Shown piece after piece: positions 22,983 through 34,624 of a stretch of 64,000 nt of DNA. Each line of letters starts with the position of its first letter. The first letter of the stretch is position 1. A program made the translations under genes and the position numbers. The stretch is from Glebionis coronaria. Its lineage: Eukaryota > Streptophyta > Magnoliopsida > Asterales > Asteraceae. The notes beneath the pieces are model-generated. The model made no database searches, had not been told where the DNA came from, and saw only the letters and a program-made list of their open reading frames with translations. The stretch is from assembly GCA_025667525.1 (NCBI GenBank), contig CM046881.1:30763580-30827579 (forward strand). Direction: 5' to 3'.

Positions 22983-25339
22983 CATGGTTAGTTTGGTTTA
23001 TTCTTGTTTTATTTCTTTTTGATTTTGGTGGGTTTTGATTTTATCATGCTTAAATCATAAAAAGTTTGTATTTTTTATAAAAAGTTTGTGTTTTTATATG
23101 TTAAATCATATCAAATCTTCAAATTTACTTACTTTTTAGATAAAAAATCACAAATTTTTATATAAAAATTAAATTTTTTTTATAAAACCTTAAAAAGTTT
23201 GTGTTTATAAAAAAAGTTGGTGTTTTTTTATAAAAGTTTTTGTTTTTCTCTTTTTAATTTTGTATTTTTTTTTTGTTTTTTTGTTTAAATCCTTCTATTT
23301 TGATTGCCTTTTTTGTTTAAATTTGTTAAATTGAACCTTTAATTTTGTCCTTTTTTATTTCTTTAATCAATTTTTGCCACTTTAATTGGTATTCTATTAT
23401 TAGTTTTTCTAAATTTTTTATCAATTTTTATCCTTTTTATTTTTTTAATTTTTTTTTAATCAGTTTTTTATTTAAATTTTTTTAATCCGTTGCCTGTTAT
23501 CCTTTTTCGTTTATCCGTCTTTTTTTTTTTGGTCAAGTTATCAGTTATCAGTTTTCAGTTATAATTTTTGGATTTTTTCTTAATTTTTGGTCAACTATCA
23601 TTTCTGTCCAAAATTTGTCCCATCAAAACTGATCTCTAAGTTCCGAATCAAACAGAAAAGTTCCGCACCAACCACTTCCGAACCAAACACTTCCGATTCG
23701 GAACTCTTCCGACTCGACATCTTCCGAATCAAAATCTTCCGATTCGGAACTCTTCCGATTCGGAACTGTTCCGAACGAAACAAAGTTCCGAACGAAACAA
23801 AGTTCCGAACGAAACAAAGTTCCGAACGAAACAAAGTTCCGAACGAACAAGTTCCGATTCGGAACTCTTCCGATCGAATGCAAAGTTCCGAATGAAGCCA
23901 AATTCAAACATAACGTAAACCAAAGACTCGACAACAGAACACTCGACTCGATTCTTCACCCCACCACCACACCCACCCTTGACTCCAAGACGTTCATAAA
24001 CACACTCGAACAACACCCCCTCACAACCCTCAACACCCCTCAAACTCTCAGACCTGACTCGACCCACCAAATTTAATCATACCTAAAACAACTTGACTCC
24101 CACAACACTTGACTCACCCTGATCTCAGATTTTTTCAAATCGTGTTAATTAATCAATGAAAGATCTCTATAGATCCACATTCACGTTTGAATACTCATCA
24201 CTGATCGTGTGAAGTCGCTGCTTGTGTTTAATTTTCGAACTCATCAAGCAAGATGATGATCATCTGATTGAATCAAGATCACAACCGACTCAATCAAACC
24301 TGACTCAAGAATTAAACCGACTCGTATACCTACCCGAGACCTTCTTTCTGAAAAGATCTTGAAGATGTTTCGTCGTGATTCTTGCCTCCCATGAACGAGA
24401 TTTGCTTCGTCGGGATCATTTGATTTGGTGGTGTTTTTGATTACTTTGGTGGCTGCGTAGGGTTGATTAGATATAATTTCTGGGTTTGGCTGTGTTTAGA
24501 GAGAGAGATATTGGAAATAGCTAATAATTTTGAGAGTTTTGAGATTTGGTGATCTGCTTTGTTAAATTGAAGAGAGAGAGTCATGGTGGGGGGGCGGCAT
24601 AAACAAAGAAGAAATGGAGTATTGTGAGGAGAGAGAGTTTTGTAAGCAGGTATTTAAGTTAGGGCGGATATAACAAGAAAGGAGTGGGGCGGTGGAGGTT
24701 TTTGATTGGGCCACGAGTGGTGAGATACGTGTGTGGACACTTTTTGTTTGACGGAGATAACAAAGTTATCTTTTGACTGGGCGGAGGAAACTAGATCAGT
24801 TTTTTCTATTCTTTCCTTTTTCTATTTTAGTGATATTGTGTACACGTTTTTTTTTATAAAACAGTAAACCATTACGTTTTTTTTATTTATTTCCTTTTAT
24901 TTCCTTATTCTATTTTAGTTAAGTTTTTTTTTTTTTTTTTTTTTTTTTCCTTAGTAAAACATTTTTTTTTTAGCCGAGTAAAACATTTTTTTGGACACGT
25001 TTTTTTAAAAGTAAAATATTACGTTTTATTTTAGTTAAGTATAAGTTTTTTTTAAAAAGTAAAAAGACGTTTTTATTATCTTAGTTAAGTTAAAAGTTAA
25101 GCAAATTTTTTTATATATTTATATTTTTAAATTAATTTTTTTAGTTAGTTAAGTTTATTTTTCTGGCCGGATTTGAAGTCAAAACTGACGAGTGAAAGTG
25201 ACGGGATTTATACCTAGCAAATACGGATTTTTGATCGGGTTTCATTCATAATCGTTTGAGCCGTCAACATCTTTTGAGCCGAATTGAATTGTAAAATCCT
25301 GCAAACTACAACATCCACATCATTTTTCCTCGATTACCA
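22983..25339 (+). other. Long T-rich leader of the young element
   Basis: 2.36 kb before the ORF. 23000-23580 and 24840-25140 are T-rich with homopolymer runs. 23640-23890 is dense in TTCCGA motifs, including four perfect 17-bp tandem copies at 23768-23835 and TTCCGATTCGGAA palindromes. 23940-24400 is rich in actcgac/gactcg. Frames at 23587-24070 on both strands translate the repeats and are not genes. Confidence 0.7.
23768..23850 (+). repeat. 17-bp tandem repeat gttccgaacgaaacaaa
   Basis: Four perfect copies (23768, 23785, 23802, 23819) and a shortened fifth (23836-23850). Each carries one TTCCGA core. Perfect conservation suggests recent expansion. Confidence 0.92.
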
Positions 25340-27550
25340 ATGGAATCGTTAAAATCGACATTTAAAGAGGGAGACTTGCATCGAATGCAAGACAAAGCTC
25401 GAGAAAGTGGTATAAATTCATTTCAAATGCTCCAGTCTCATCTTGTCACTCTTTCGAGGATTCAAGGAGGAAGTGAATTTGTGACAATCTTTGGACAAGA
25501 TCGTCATACATTCATCGACTCAATGTTCACCACTTTGACCGAACTCGCCGAGCAACTCAACCGTGACAACTTTAATCACTCTGCATCGGCACTTGCCTAT
25601 AAGGATCTTGTGACACAACTCACGCCTTTCCTCCAATTCAATATCATTAAGCCTGAAAGTTCTGTGATTTGCCAATCATTTCTTCGAGATACACATACCG
25701 AGCTTCGAGTTTTCCGTGATACAATATTGAAACTCATGACATCGGTTTCATCTTCGATTTATCAACAATCACAACTTCAGCAAACGTATGATAATGGAGT
25801 GCAAGAATCAATGCCGCAGATGCAAGAGGAGAATGGTCATACAGTTGAAAACTTGGAGCCTATCAATGCCAAGAGCACGGAATCAGGAGGACAACATGAT
25901 ACCAGTGGCACGTCAGGAACTGTTCACGAGATCTCTTTTGCTGACACCGTACCCGTTTATGACGAAGAGCCGGTAAACATGGTACAATGTAATGTTGTGT
26001 ATGATGTATATGCTGATGACATACCGCATATTGAGCATTCTGAACCTACTTATGACAAACATGGGATGGAAAAGAGTGATAGAAATACCACTTCTGATTC
26101 ATCCGATGTGAGTCATAATGGGGGAGAAAGTGTTCAAAATGCTATAGTACATCATGATAAATGCTTTATAACTGCCTCGTTAACTGATTCTGATTCCAAG
26201 ATTAAAGAGCTCGAAACGATCGTAGCTCGGCAATCAAAAGATCTTGAGGATGCCAAACTTGAACTTTCTAAGAAAACGGACAAATTTGAAACATACTTTG
26301 AAAAACTTGAAAAGTCAAACGTTGTTCTTGAAAGAAAATTGGATCAAACTGTTCTAGATTCTAAAGCTGAAAAGGATAATCTTTTGAAACAAATTCAACT
26401 GCTTGAATCTAAATTGGCATCCCAAGATAACTTGCTCAAAGAAAATGAAACGTTAAAAGCCCATGTTCAGGAAAAGGTTTTTGCTATAGCTGCGTTGAAA
26501 AACGAGTTAAGGAAAAGTAAAGGACCTAGTGTGGACACTAAGCTTGAAAAACCATCAATCTTGGGGAAACCGCCTACAAATCAGTTCGTCAGACAACCGA
26601 TTGTCAGACAACCTACTGCATTTAGATCCGAGCGACCACAATCCTCGAGACCGCGGTTTGCCTCCCAAGTTGATTTGGTTCATCTTATTAGACCAGTCAC
26701 TCCAGCAACTAGGCCCAATGTGATCACTCCAGCCTTAGCAAGACCAAATCATATGATTGCCTCTAGTTTCCCTAAAAATACCAAGACCACGTCTAGAACT
26801 AGTTCAAATGACGTTTGCCATGAATCTGATCTTAGGGAAGCTAAGCAAAAGACACATGTAAGAGATAGGAATTTCAAACCTAGTCAGATGCCTTCTAGTT
26901 TACCCAACACTGCTAACCGTAGCATGTCCAATCCTAGGAGCATCAATCAATCATCTAGGGATTCTAGATCTTACTCAGACATTAAATATGCTACTTGTAA
27001 AACATGTAGAAAATGTGTCTTTACGGCAAATCATGATTCCTGTATCAAAAAATTGCTTAATGAGGTGAACTCCCGTGCTAGACTTAAATCCCAGTGGATC
27101 GCTAAAATCAAACCCATTGGTAAAATATGGCGCCCCACTGGTAGAACTTTCACTCTTGTAGGAAACGAGTGCCCTTTAACTAGGATAGTCTCCGATTCTA
27201 CTAAGACTACTAGGGAGGAAATTGCAAAGGATGATACATCACTTAAGCCTGAACTTAAGATTTTCTATAAAAGGAAACGTTTGCCAACTAAGACAAGTGA
27301 ATCATCCCCTCAGGCCACCTCTGACTCAAGAACAGAAAACCGTGAACCCCTACGTGCTTCTAAAATAGATATTGCTAATCCATGCAAAAGTATACAAACT
27401 CCTAATGAGATTGCAGGTACCAAAGTTGATGTTCCAAAAGAACGAAGCGGTCCAATCGTTGTATACCGTTCAACTAAAGACACTCTCAGAGTTTGGTTGC
27501 TGAAGAAGCAGATATCAGAGAAACTAGTATCTCAGGGGATTCATGGTTAA
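25340..27550 (+). CDS. 736-residue gag-like/spacer protein of the young element
   Basis: Intact frame, ATG at 25340, the only long ORF of the element. Residues 1-150 are a mostly helical region of unknown fold. About 185-280 is acidic and low complexity. About 283-393 is a strong coiled coil (LETIVARQSKDLEDAKLEL onward). 400-560 is basic and rich in Ser, Arg and Pro. C553, C556, C559, H565 and C568 form a possible zinc-binding cluster (CKTCRKC). A WRPTGRTFTLVGNECPLTR block follows near 597. No protease, integrase or RT motif. From memory it resembles predicted retroelement proteins of Asteraceae that lie between gag and pol. I infer an RNA-binding structural role; the function is not established. 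Confidence 0.75.
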   Translation: MESLKSTFKEGDLHRMQDKARESGINSFQMLQSHLVTLSRIQGGSEFVTIFGQDRHTFIDSMFTTLTELAEQLNRDNFNHSASALAYKDLVTQLTPFLQFNIIKPESSVICQSFLRDTHTELRVFRDTILKLMTSVSSSIYQQSQLQQTYDNGVQESMPQMQEENGHTVENLEPINAKSTESGGQHDTSGTSGTVHEISFADTVPVYDEEPVNMVQCNVVYDVYADDIPHIEHSEPTYDKHGMEKSDRNTTSDSSDVSHNGGESVQNAIVHHDKCFITASLTDSDSKIKELETIVARQSKDLEDAKLELSKKTDKFETYFEKLEKSNVVLERKLDQTVLDSKAEKDNLLKQIQLLESKLASQDNLLKENETLKAHVQEKVFAIAALKNELRKSKGPSVDTKLEKPSILGKPPTNQFVRQPIVRQPTAFRSERPQSSRPRFASQVDLVHLIRPVTPATRPNVITPALARPNHMIASSFPKNTKTTSRTSSNDVCHESDLREAKQKTHVRDRNFKPSQMPSSLPNTANRSMSNPRSINQSSRDSRSYSDIKYATCKTCRKCVFTANHDSCIKKLLNEVNSRARLKSQWIAKIKPIGKIWRPTGRTFTLVGNECPLTRIVSDSTKTTREEIAKDDTSLKPELKIFYKRKRLPTKTSESSPQATSDSRTENREPLRASKIDIANPCKSIQTPNEIAGTKVDVPKERSGPIVVYRSTKDTLRVWLLKKQISEKLVSQGIHG

Positions 27551-30013
27551 AGCTCACAAGGACTTACAGTCACATAACAGACTGTAACTCGATCCTCAAA
27601 GAAAGGAAAGTTCATCCCGATGATGACTTATCCTAAAAAACGAGAAATTCATTTTTCTCGGGCATGAGCTTATATCAAAAACATTCCAAGTTTTTAAGCT
27701 CATGCATCAAGGCTTATCATTAAATATCAGATGGTAACCCGTGTTTCAAAGAAAGGAGAGTTTATCGCCGATGATAAACTTATCTTACAACGAGAAATTA
27801 GTTTGTAAGGAAATTAATTATCCTTACAAAGAAAGGGGACGTGACGAGGTGACCAACATTCGTGAACAAGAACCATGTGCTTCTTTCATATGTTGTTCTC
27901 CATTATTCAGGTCCAACCTCGTAAATTGCTAATCTTGTGAATTCATTATTATATATGATCTTTGCACGTAATAAATACCTTACACTTGTGTTTAAAAGGT
28001 ATTTAATTTACGTTTCAGCACACCCTCATTAATTTGAGGGGGAGCTTGTGTAACTCATGAAGATAATTGGATTTGCATTTTTCTTCCCAAATTTTCTTAA
28101 AAGGCTATTAAATCAATTGATATTAAAAACATCGATTGGGTTAATATTTTTAATATGGGGGAGAAAATGTGATTTAATATGGGAAATGATTAATCACAAA
28201 TGGTTTGACTTAACGTGTTAGCTCATCCCGACATGTGCGAAATGTTTTCGAATATCGTAGCATATGTTAAGGGGGAGCAAAATGGATTTGCACTTCAAAA
28301 TGGATTTCATGGTGACATACACTTACCCAAAACATCTCTATTCACGACGGTGAAGTTTGTGGTGACATAAGGATGGTAGGATAGGTTAAAGTCCAATAAT
28401 TTCTCTAGAACCGGAGGAATCTTCCCAAGGACATTCCATAGCTAGAAATAGTAGTCCTTAGGAAAGATGGAGAAAGATTGTGAACGTAGCTGAATGCCGA
28501 CCAAGTACTTAAGTTAGCACTGGAACAATCACAACAAGGTGCTAGTGATGACGTATTGGTAAGCATTGAAGGGGTTGAAGAATGAAAAAGAAATGTAAAG
28601 ATAAAGGGTGTAAAGAAAGAAGCCCTCCTTACAACTTTAGGCAGAAACCGGGTCAATACATATGCTATTGAGGTCATTTTTGCTAATGATTCTCGATATT
28701 GAAGAAAGACGTCATGGACCCAGTGATGCAATGCACAACCCTTCCCAGCTAACTCAAATATCTCTCAAAAGGTATTTGTTTTAATCACACGGAGATCAAC
28801 ACGTTATCTATTGGTTTATTCACTCCGAATAGACTGGTATTGAAAAGGTGGCACTCCTCTCCAGCCTCCGATCACTAAAATCCAAAATGCACGATCGAGT
28901 CTAGAGCCATTTGAGATCATCAAATATCTCATTAGGACACACTTTCATATTTCCTTGCTTCTTCACACACTGTGAAAAGTAAGAAAGATCTTAAGAGTCC
29001 TACGCAAAATCTTCATGATCTTGCCTGAACATCGGAGTAATACGAAAGTATTTACAATGAAGATGGAAATCCTTCTTGAGCGAATATCAAAAAGCTCATG
29101 GTAGGTGACTTGTGCGATTCTTTATGAATCAAACTTGTGATAACTGGAAAGCAACAGTGGTTTAATTCTTAAATGAATTTAAACACGTTCCAGGCCTCTA
29201 CGCAATATCTTAATGATCTTGCCAGAACATTCAGAGTAATACTATTAAGTATTTACAGTGACGAATGGAAATCCTTCTAGTGTTAACATCAAACAGCACT
29301 TGGTAGGTAACTTGCAAGATTCTATATGAATCAAGCTAGTGACAACTGGAAAGCAACGATGGTGCGGTTCTTAATTGAACTTCACTTGTTCCAGGAACAT
29401 GAATTGACGGCTTCAAATCATGCGGATAATATTATCCAAATGATCCACTCTTTACGTTCGCAGTCAGCTTTGGACGGTCGAGTAAAGAGAACGGGTTTAC
29501 CCGCGAAATCTTGTCAAGGAGGTTCTTTATTGAAACTACCTGCCACAAGTACGATATTTAATATCGTCCAACGGTCTTCACCGACCGGAGGTAAATTGCT
29601 ACCGAATTAGAATGAAATGTTCAAGGCCATTTCATCCGTGTATATTGTTTTGTTGCTAACTGTCTTATGCAGCGTAACAAGAAGGTGGCATTGCGGTGTA
29701 CAATCCAGAAGAAGTCGTCACCACATGCTTATACTACATACAAATAGTACTTCAACAAATTCAAGAAAGCCTGAAGGTCAAGTCTTCCGCTGTATCAAAC
29801 TCTGAAGCTTTCAAGAATTTAAAAGTATAAGTATGTGGAACATGAAGTCACGAAGAGGCAAATATCACAAGTGAAGAATGCACAAGGTCAAGGCAAGGAA
29901 ACATGCTCAAGACTAAAGTCAAAGATCACATCAAACATATTCACAAGAACAAGATCGAAGACTCAAGCATAGATGCTAGGTTTAAGATTTTGTAAAAAGA
30001 TGTGACCTCCCTT
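27551..30013 (+). other. 3' non-coding part of the young element
   Basis: 2.46 kb after the ORF with no convincing gene. Three polypurine-like tracts lie at 28036-28044, 28157-28167 and 28269-28282. A diverged tandem duplication of about 197 bp is at 29001-29395. Frames at 29326-29610 and elsewhere are short and not supported. Confidence 0.6.
29001..29395 (+). repeat. Diverged 197-bp tandem duplication
   Basis: 29001-29193 and 29199-29395 align along their length: both begin tacgcaa(a/t)atctt and end (a/t)gttccagg, sharing gatcttgcc, tatttaca and aactggaaagcaac. Divergence is moderate, so it is older than this insertion. Confidence 0.85.
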
Positions 30014-30023
30014 AGGGGGAGAT
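30014..30023 (+). other. Polypurine tract of the young element
   Basis: agggggagat directly before the 3' LTR at 30024. The same 20-base context (gacctcccttagggggagat) is repeated inside each LTR at 22604 and 30119. Confidence 0.85.
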
Positions 30024-30482
30024 TGTTGGAAATACGTTTTTCCCATTAAAGTCTCGGTCACATCTTAGTTAGCATAGATCACGAGTTATAGACTATTTAG
30101 AACTTTGTTTCTTGGAGCGACCTCCCTTAGGGGGAGATTGTTAGAAATACGTTTTTACGTATTTATGAAGGATCGGTCGCTCCAACGATAATTATGTAAT
30201 GGGCTCGTGATCTATTTACTTTATGTATAGTCCATATAGCCCACATGTAGGGTGGGCTATATATATCCCCTCCTAGCATGTTAGGAGGGGTTGTTGATTA
30301 CCATTTCACACTTAATCATTTCCATCTTAACTTTCTCTCTCTACAATTCTCTCCCTTCTCTCCTTTCTCTCTCTAATCCCTCATCTCATTCCTTCATCTT
30401 CTTCTTTATTAATCAATCAATCAACCACATTAATCCATCAAATCCATGATATAGAATAGGCCATTAATTACGTAGACCTTCA
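30024..30482 (+). repeat. 3' LTR of the young element (459 bp)
   Basis: Same length as the 5' LTR; one difference seen (30175). The inner second start is at 30139, the same offset of 115 bases. Followed by TSD gttat. Confidence 0.93.
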
Positions 30483-31976
30483 GTTATTAGTCCAAGTATT
30501 TGTTAGCCTAATTAAATTAATAACTAGACTTAATTTAGTTACGTAATTATCAAGTTAGTAAAGTTTATTTATTTAGGCTTACCTTGTTACTAGATTACGA
30601 TCCCAAATAAATAACTCATTTTATTGTTATCTAATAAGTATTATTATTTTAGCGTAAGTATTTATTAAGTAAACTTTACTACATGATCATGAATTATACA
30701 GTTTATGCTTGTTAACATGTAAGAATACGAATTACACTTATCATAATACATGATTTAATATGAAGTCGTAAATAAGTCAAGAACATTTAAGACGATACAA
30801 GAACAAGTTAAGATTACATCAAGTAATTAAAAATTATTAAGTATAAGTTAACCAAGCGACTCATACATGTCCATCTTTATTATGTAGCATTTATGGAGTG
30901 TGATCATCTTCATGTTTTCATCCTCCACGTTATCCTTCATTTGCGTTACTAGACGTGAGGTACGGATTTCCGTCCTTTCAGTAAGGACTTCCTTTCCTAT
31001 GCATGTTTAGGATTCCCCGTCTACAGCCAAATGTTTTTCCCTAGTATATGTTTAAGCTTCTCAGTAATCATGTTAATAACTAAATAAATTGACAGAGCAT
31101 TATATACAAGCATGACCAGTTTATGTACTAGTTACGGAGGTACCGTAACCACGGCACTAGAGGCACCGGTGTCGTGACTCACATACAGGAGAGTGATATC
31201 CTGCATCGTCCCACTCATGTTCAGGTTGGCCATTTTTATATGTATGTTTAGTGGGGCGTATGGATGCATCCTAGGCTTATCAATTTACAAGTTATCATGG
31301 TGAATGTGGTGTGTGCTCTACATCCTTCAATTTGGAGCTGATCCCTCCACCCAGCACAGTATTTAGAGGTCACCCCTATACAGTTATTTAGAGGTCACCC
31401 CTCTATAGCATGACGAGGTCACCCCTCCATGTATTCATGCACGTTGATATATTTCATGACCTATATGAGCTCTTTGGCAGTTAAATTACTGTTTCATAAT
31501 TAAACAACAGACTTTCAGTATATACATGAACATGATACTTTAAGAATAAACCAGTTTATTTCAAGTTACAAGTTTACTACATGTCACCAGGTTTCCCAGG
31601 ACTTACATTATTCCGCTGCATTTTCATTTTTATGTTTTCATCTCAGCCTTCACTTATGTTATGCTATTCCATGTTACTATTATATATCCGAGCACTGAGC
31701 GTCTCGCTCAGCCGTTTTCTCTTTTCATGTCCCCAAACGACATGTACACTATGTCAGGAGCATGGAAAGGTTATGCATAGGATGGGAGCTATTTTATGTT
31801 CTGTTCTTTCTGCATTACTTTTACTTTATGCTATGTTTATGAGTTTATGTTTGGGGACCGATGTTTGATTCCGGTTATCCCTTATGGTCTGTAATGTTCT
31901 AGGACATTTACCTTATGCTTTGATATTACGCCATGATTATCCTATGATATTCCATTTATCCAAATGGGGTGTTACA
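30483..31976 (+). repeat. Tekay#1 3' LTR, 3' portion
   Basis: Continues 22508 after the insertion and matches 5639-7127 in the 5' LTR. Ends GGGTGTTACA at 31976, then LINE sequence. The 95-codon frame at 31581-31868 mirrors the one at 6731 and differs by a few substitutions. Confidence 0.85.
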
Positions 31977-32135
31977 CACATTGTCACAAACCGATTTAAC
32001 TCTTTTCTTACTAAGTTGTGTTTCTATGACAGCACACATCTTTAAATTATTTTCAGAAATAAGGAGTTTAACCTCATCCTGTTTAGGGGTATCACTCATA
32101 CCCCTAATATTCCATGATGCAATTTTGATACTCAT
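31977..32135 (-). pseudogene. LINE#1 ORF2, endonuclease start only
   Basis: Begins at the ATG at 32135 and is open for 53 codons to the Tekay#1 border. The protein starts MSIKIASWNIRGM and continues with KQDEVKLLI and CAVIET, the first two blocks of an apurinic-type endonuclease domain (Asn of SWNIRG and Glu of ET are metal- or substrate-binding residues). This nuclease nicks target DNA for target-primed reverse transcription. Its ATG overlaps the ORF1 stop as ATGA (32132-32135). Confidence 0.85.
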
Positions 32136-34624
32136 TGGAGAGATGAGGATGAAGAACCATCACCATTCCCTGATACATTAGCCATCTCAGCATCAATAGG
32201 TCCAGAAACGACATTCTGAACCATAAAATCTGCATGAGCCGACTTATCATTGCTTACTTCTTCAACCTCTCTATCAACAAAATCCGAGACATCCTTAGCC
32301 TTACCCTCAGCAATTTTAGTCTTATAGTATGATCTCATTCCATCAGACCAGTGGTTATCATCACCAAACGAGGGCACTATACCAGTCAAAAGGAACAAGT
32401 CAACTTCATAACAATCTTTTTTACACTTCATTTTGTGAATTTCCTCTTTCTCATCCATCATTGCTTCACTAAAGGCAATATCATTTGCCTGCTTAATGGA
32501 CTGACCTGATCTAGTCCTAGGCGGACCATTCTTACCCACAATCTTACTGACCGTCTCATTAGCAGCATTCTTCCTAATATTAATATCATGATTGAGCTTA
32601 CTAATTTTATTATTCACAAATTGAATTTTCGCTGTCCTGTCTAAACTCTCCCATCTATTCTTATAATAACCTTGGACTTCTACAGGATAATTCTTCAAGA
32701 TATCATCATCAACTAACAACCCACTCTCAAAAGCAACATCAATGTTCCTCTTTACCTACTCCACATCTGTCTTCAAATTTTCCACACTTTCTTCACCATC
32801 AATATCAGCTAAAGCATCAAAACTATTAGCCGATGCAATGTTTATAGCTATCTGTTTAACTACCCTAACTTTAGGCTTCTTTGTAATATTCTCAGCATCA
32901 ACTTTGACCCCAGTATTAGCATTAGTCACCGAAGCGCTATGACTAGTAATACTTCCAGCAACATTGTTGTTCAAATTTCATTGTCCACCACTCATTCCAC
33001 CTCTACCATACTGATTACCCCTACCCCTACCATTTCCTCCCCCTCTATTCATAGCATAATAACCTTTATTTCTAGAAAAACCACCTCTAGCAGCATTACC
33101 ATAACCCATATTACCCTGAGCAGTCACTGGTTGGGGTGGCTCAGAGGTCTTAGGCGCGGTTTTCTTCGAAGCAACAGTCTTCCAATCACTCTTCTCTTCA
33201 GCACTCTTATCCTCTTTGGTAACCTTCTGACTACCATTACTTCCAACACCACCACTAGCATCATTAACTTTAGCATGAACCTTACAAGTCCTAGTATCAT
33301 GACCAAATACTTTGCAATGACTACAACAGGGAGGTTGCCAAACATAGTCAACCCTGAGCATCATACTTCTATCCAACTCTTCATACCAAATTTCCACCTT
33401 ATCAATTAAAACGTCCACATCATCAACATCAACAAGGACTCTTGCAAAACTAGCCCTCCCAAATCCTTTTTCACACATAGAAGTGGTGACCTTATCCATA
33501 ATGATAGGGGTACCCACCCTACTATCAATACGACTAATTCCATCTCTATTCCATGCTTCCAACGGGATATTGAAAATTTTCACCCACAACGGAACCCTAG
33601 AAGGATCATTCTTATCTAGACATATTCTTGGAGCCTATTTCTGAACAAATAGCGGCTTTTGATCAACCAACCAAGGTCCATTCTCAATAACAGTTTGCGA
33701 TCCATCCTTTGATTTAAATTTAAAAAAGTAAAGACCCTCATTGACAATCACTTTAGTTAGTTGATAGGGTCTCCACATCCTTCTAAGGTGACCCATAATC
33801 TCTCTATAGCTCATCTTAAACCCTACAAAATACCCCACCACAGTTAAATCCCATTTTTTTCTCCCTTCAGCAATAACCGGGTCCATTTTGACAACCTTCC
33901 TACCCTCTCTGTCCACACAAGGCACCTTTATGAGAGTATTATCATAGCTATCACCATTCCCTTGTACATCATTACTAAATGATACTAATTTCTTAAACTT
34001 ACTATCTACTTCTTTCTTTGACTCAACCTGTATATCCATTGGATTCACACCATTAGAACTACCATCACTATTAGCACTAGCCTTACCATCATTTTGTAAG
34101 CTAGTACTGCTCTTAACATTCATCTCCAATAGCACACTCTTCATACTATCAACCTTACCATCCTTACTAACATCAGCATTAATACCAACACCATTAACTA
34201 AAATACTATCATCAACTACCTTAGTTTTCAAAACACTAGTGCTAAGTTCAGGAAACATAGCATTAAAATTATTAGAATCTATATTCATATCATCCTTACC
34301 AGTGTTATCTCCTTTGACAACACCACCCTGCTTAGCCTTATCACCTAACACATCACTCAACACCTCAGCAGCAACAACCCCTTCCGTCTTCACTTCAAAA
34401 CAATTCTGGGAGATACCTTCCTTCACATTAATTTGGTTAACTGTTTCGCCTAATAAATCCGCCATAGCATACTTCATGGTGACCCTCGGGCCAGGATTCA
34501 TCGTTCTAGTAGTTTGCCTAGTTTTGAGAGACTTCGTATTGGATTTCTTCATAGTAGGATTAGCTACCGGAGGCGATAATACAATACCTGGATCAATCAC
34601 AGTGTTTTGGGTTGGATTAGACAT
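32132..34624 (-). pseudogene. LINE#1 ORF1 (DUF4283 and zinc knuckle)
   Basis: 831 codons in one frame from the ATG at 34624 (MSNPTQNTVIDPG), broken by three stops: TAG at 33635, TGA at 32978, TAG at 32756. No frameshift. Order: basic Ser/Thr-rich N-terminus; DUF4283 at about residues 250-440 with VGYFVG and MSYREIMGHLRRMW; knuckle C-x2-C-x4-H-x4-C (CSHCKVFGHDTRTC) at 33284-33325; Gly/Arg-rich RGG-like stretch near 32980-33080; helical C-terminus. In plant L1 elements this protein binds the element RNA. The first stop interrupts DUF4283 just after LFVQK, where the sister copy at 58890 has a Trp. Confidence 0.88.

Larger units (their letters stand above)
22509..30482 (+). mobile_element. Young pol-less LTR retrotransposon
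   Basis: 7,974 bp with 459-bp LTRs (22509-22967 and 30024-30482) that differ at one base that I can see (A at 22660, G at 30175). TSD gttat on both sides, a tRNA-Met-like primer site and a polypurine tract. The interior has one intact 736-codon ORF and no protease, integrase or RT. It is therefore non-autonomous, of the TR-GAG/LARD kind, and probably uses enzymes from a Copia relative, judging from LTR size and the ttggtatcaagagc primer site. Confidence 0.88.
5427..31976 (+). mobile_element. Tekay/Del-like Ty3/Gypsy element, interrupted (Tekay#1)
   Basis: Plus-strand element. Its 5' LTR is cut by Athila#1 (only 5427-7127 here). It has a tRNA-Met primer site at 7132-7143, a decayed internal region at 7144-10288, then Tekay#2, then a 41-bp 3' internal end and a 3' LTR (21140-22508 plus 30483-31976) split by the young element. 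LTR termini are TGTAAAACCC and GGGTGTTACA. Removing insertions, the 3' LTR is about 2.86 kb. The right border falls in a LINE ORF2; flank cacat (31977-31981) is the predicted TSD. The internal region is short, with RNase H and integrase not found. Lineage is inferred from LTR ends, primer and the 3' end style. Confidence 0.8.

Noticed and set aside
23587..24070. Overlapping frames on both strands in the leader of the young element
   Set aside because: They follow the TTCCGA and 17-bp repeats in several frames at once, which is what a repeat does, not a gene.
33124..33409. Frames within LINE ORF1 on both strands, also at 57465-58025 and 59385-59941
   Set aside because: Shadows of the ORF1 reading frame.
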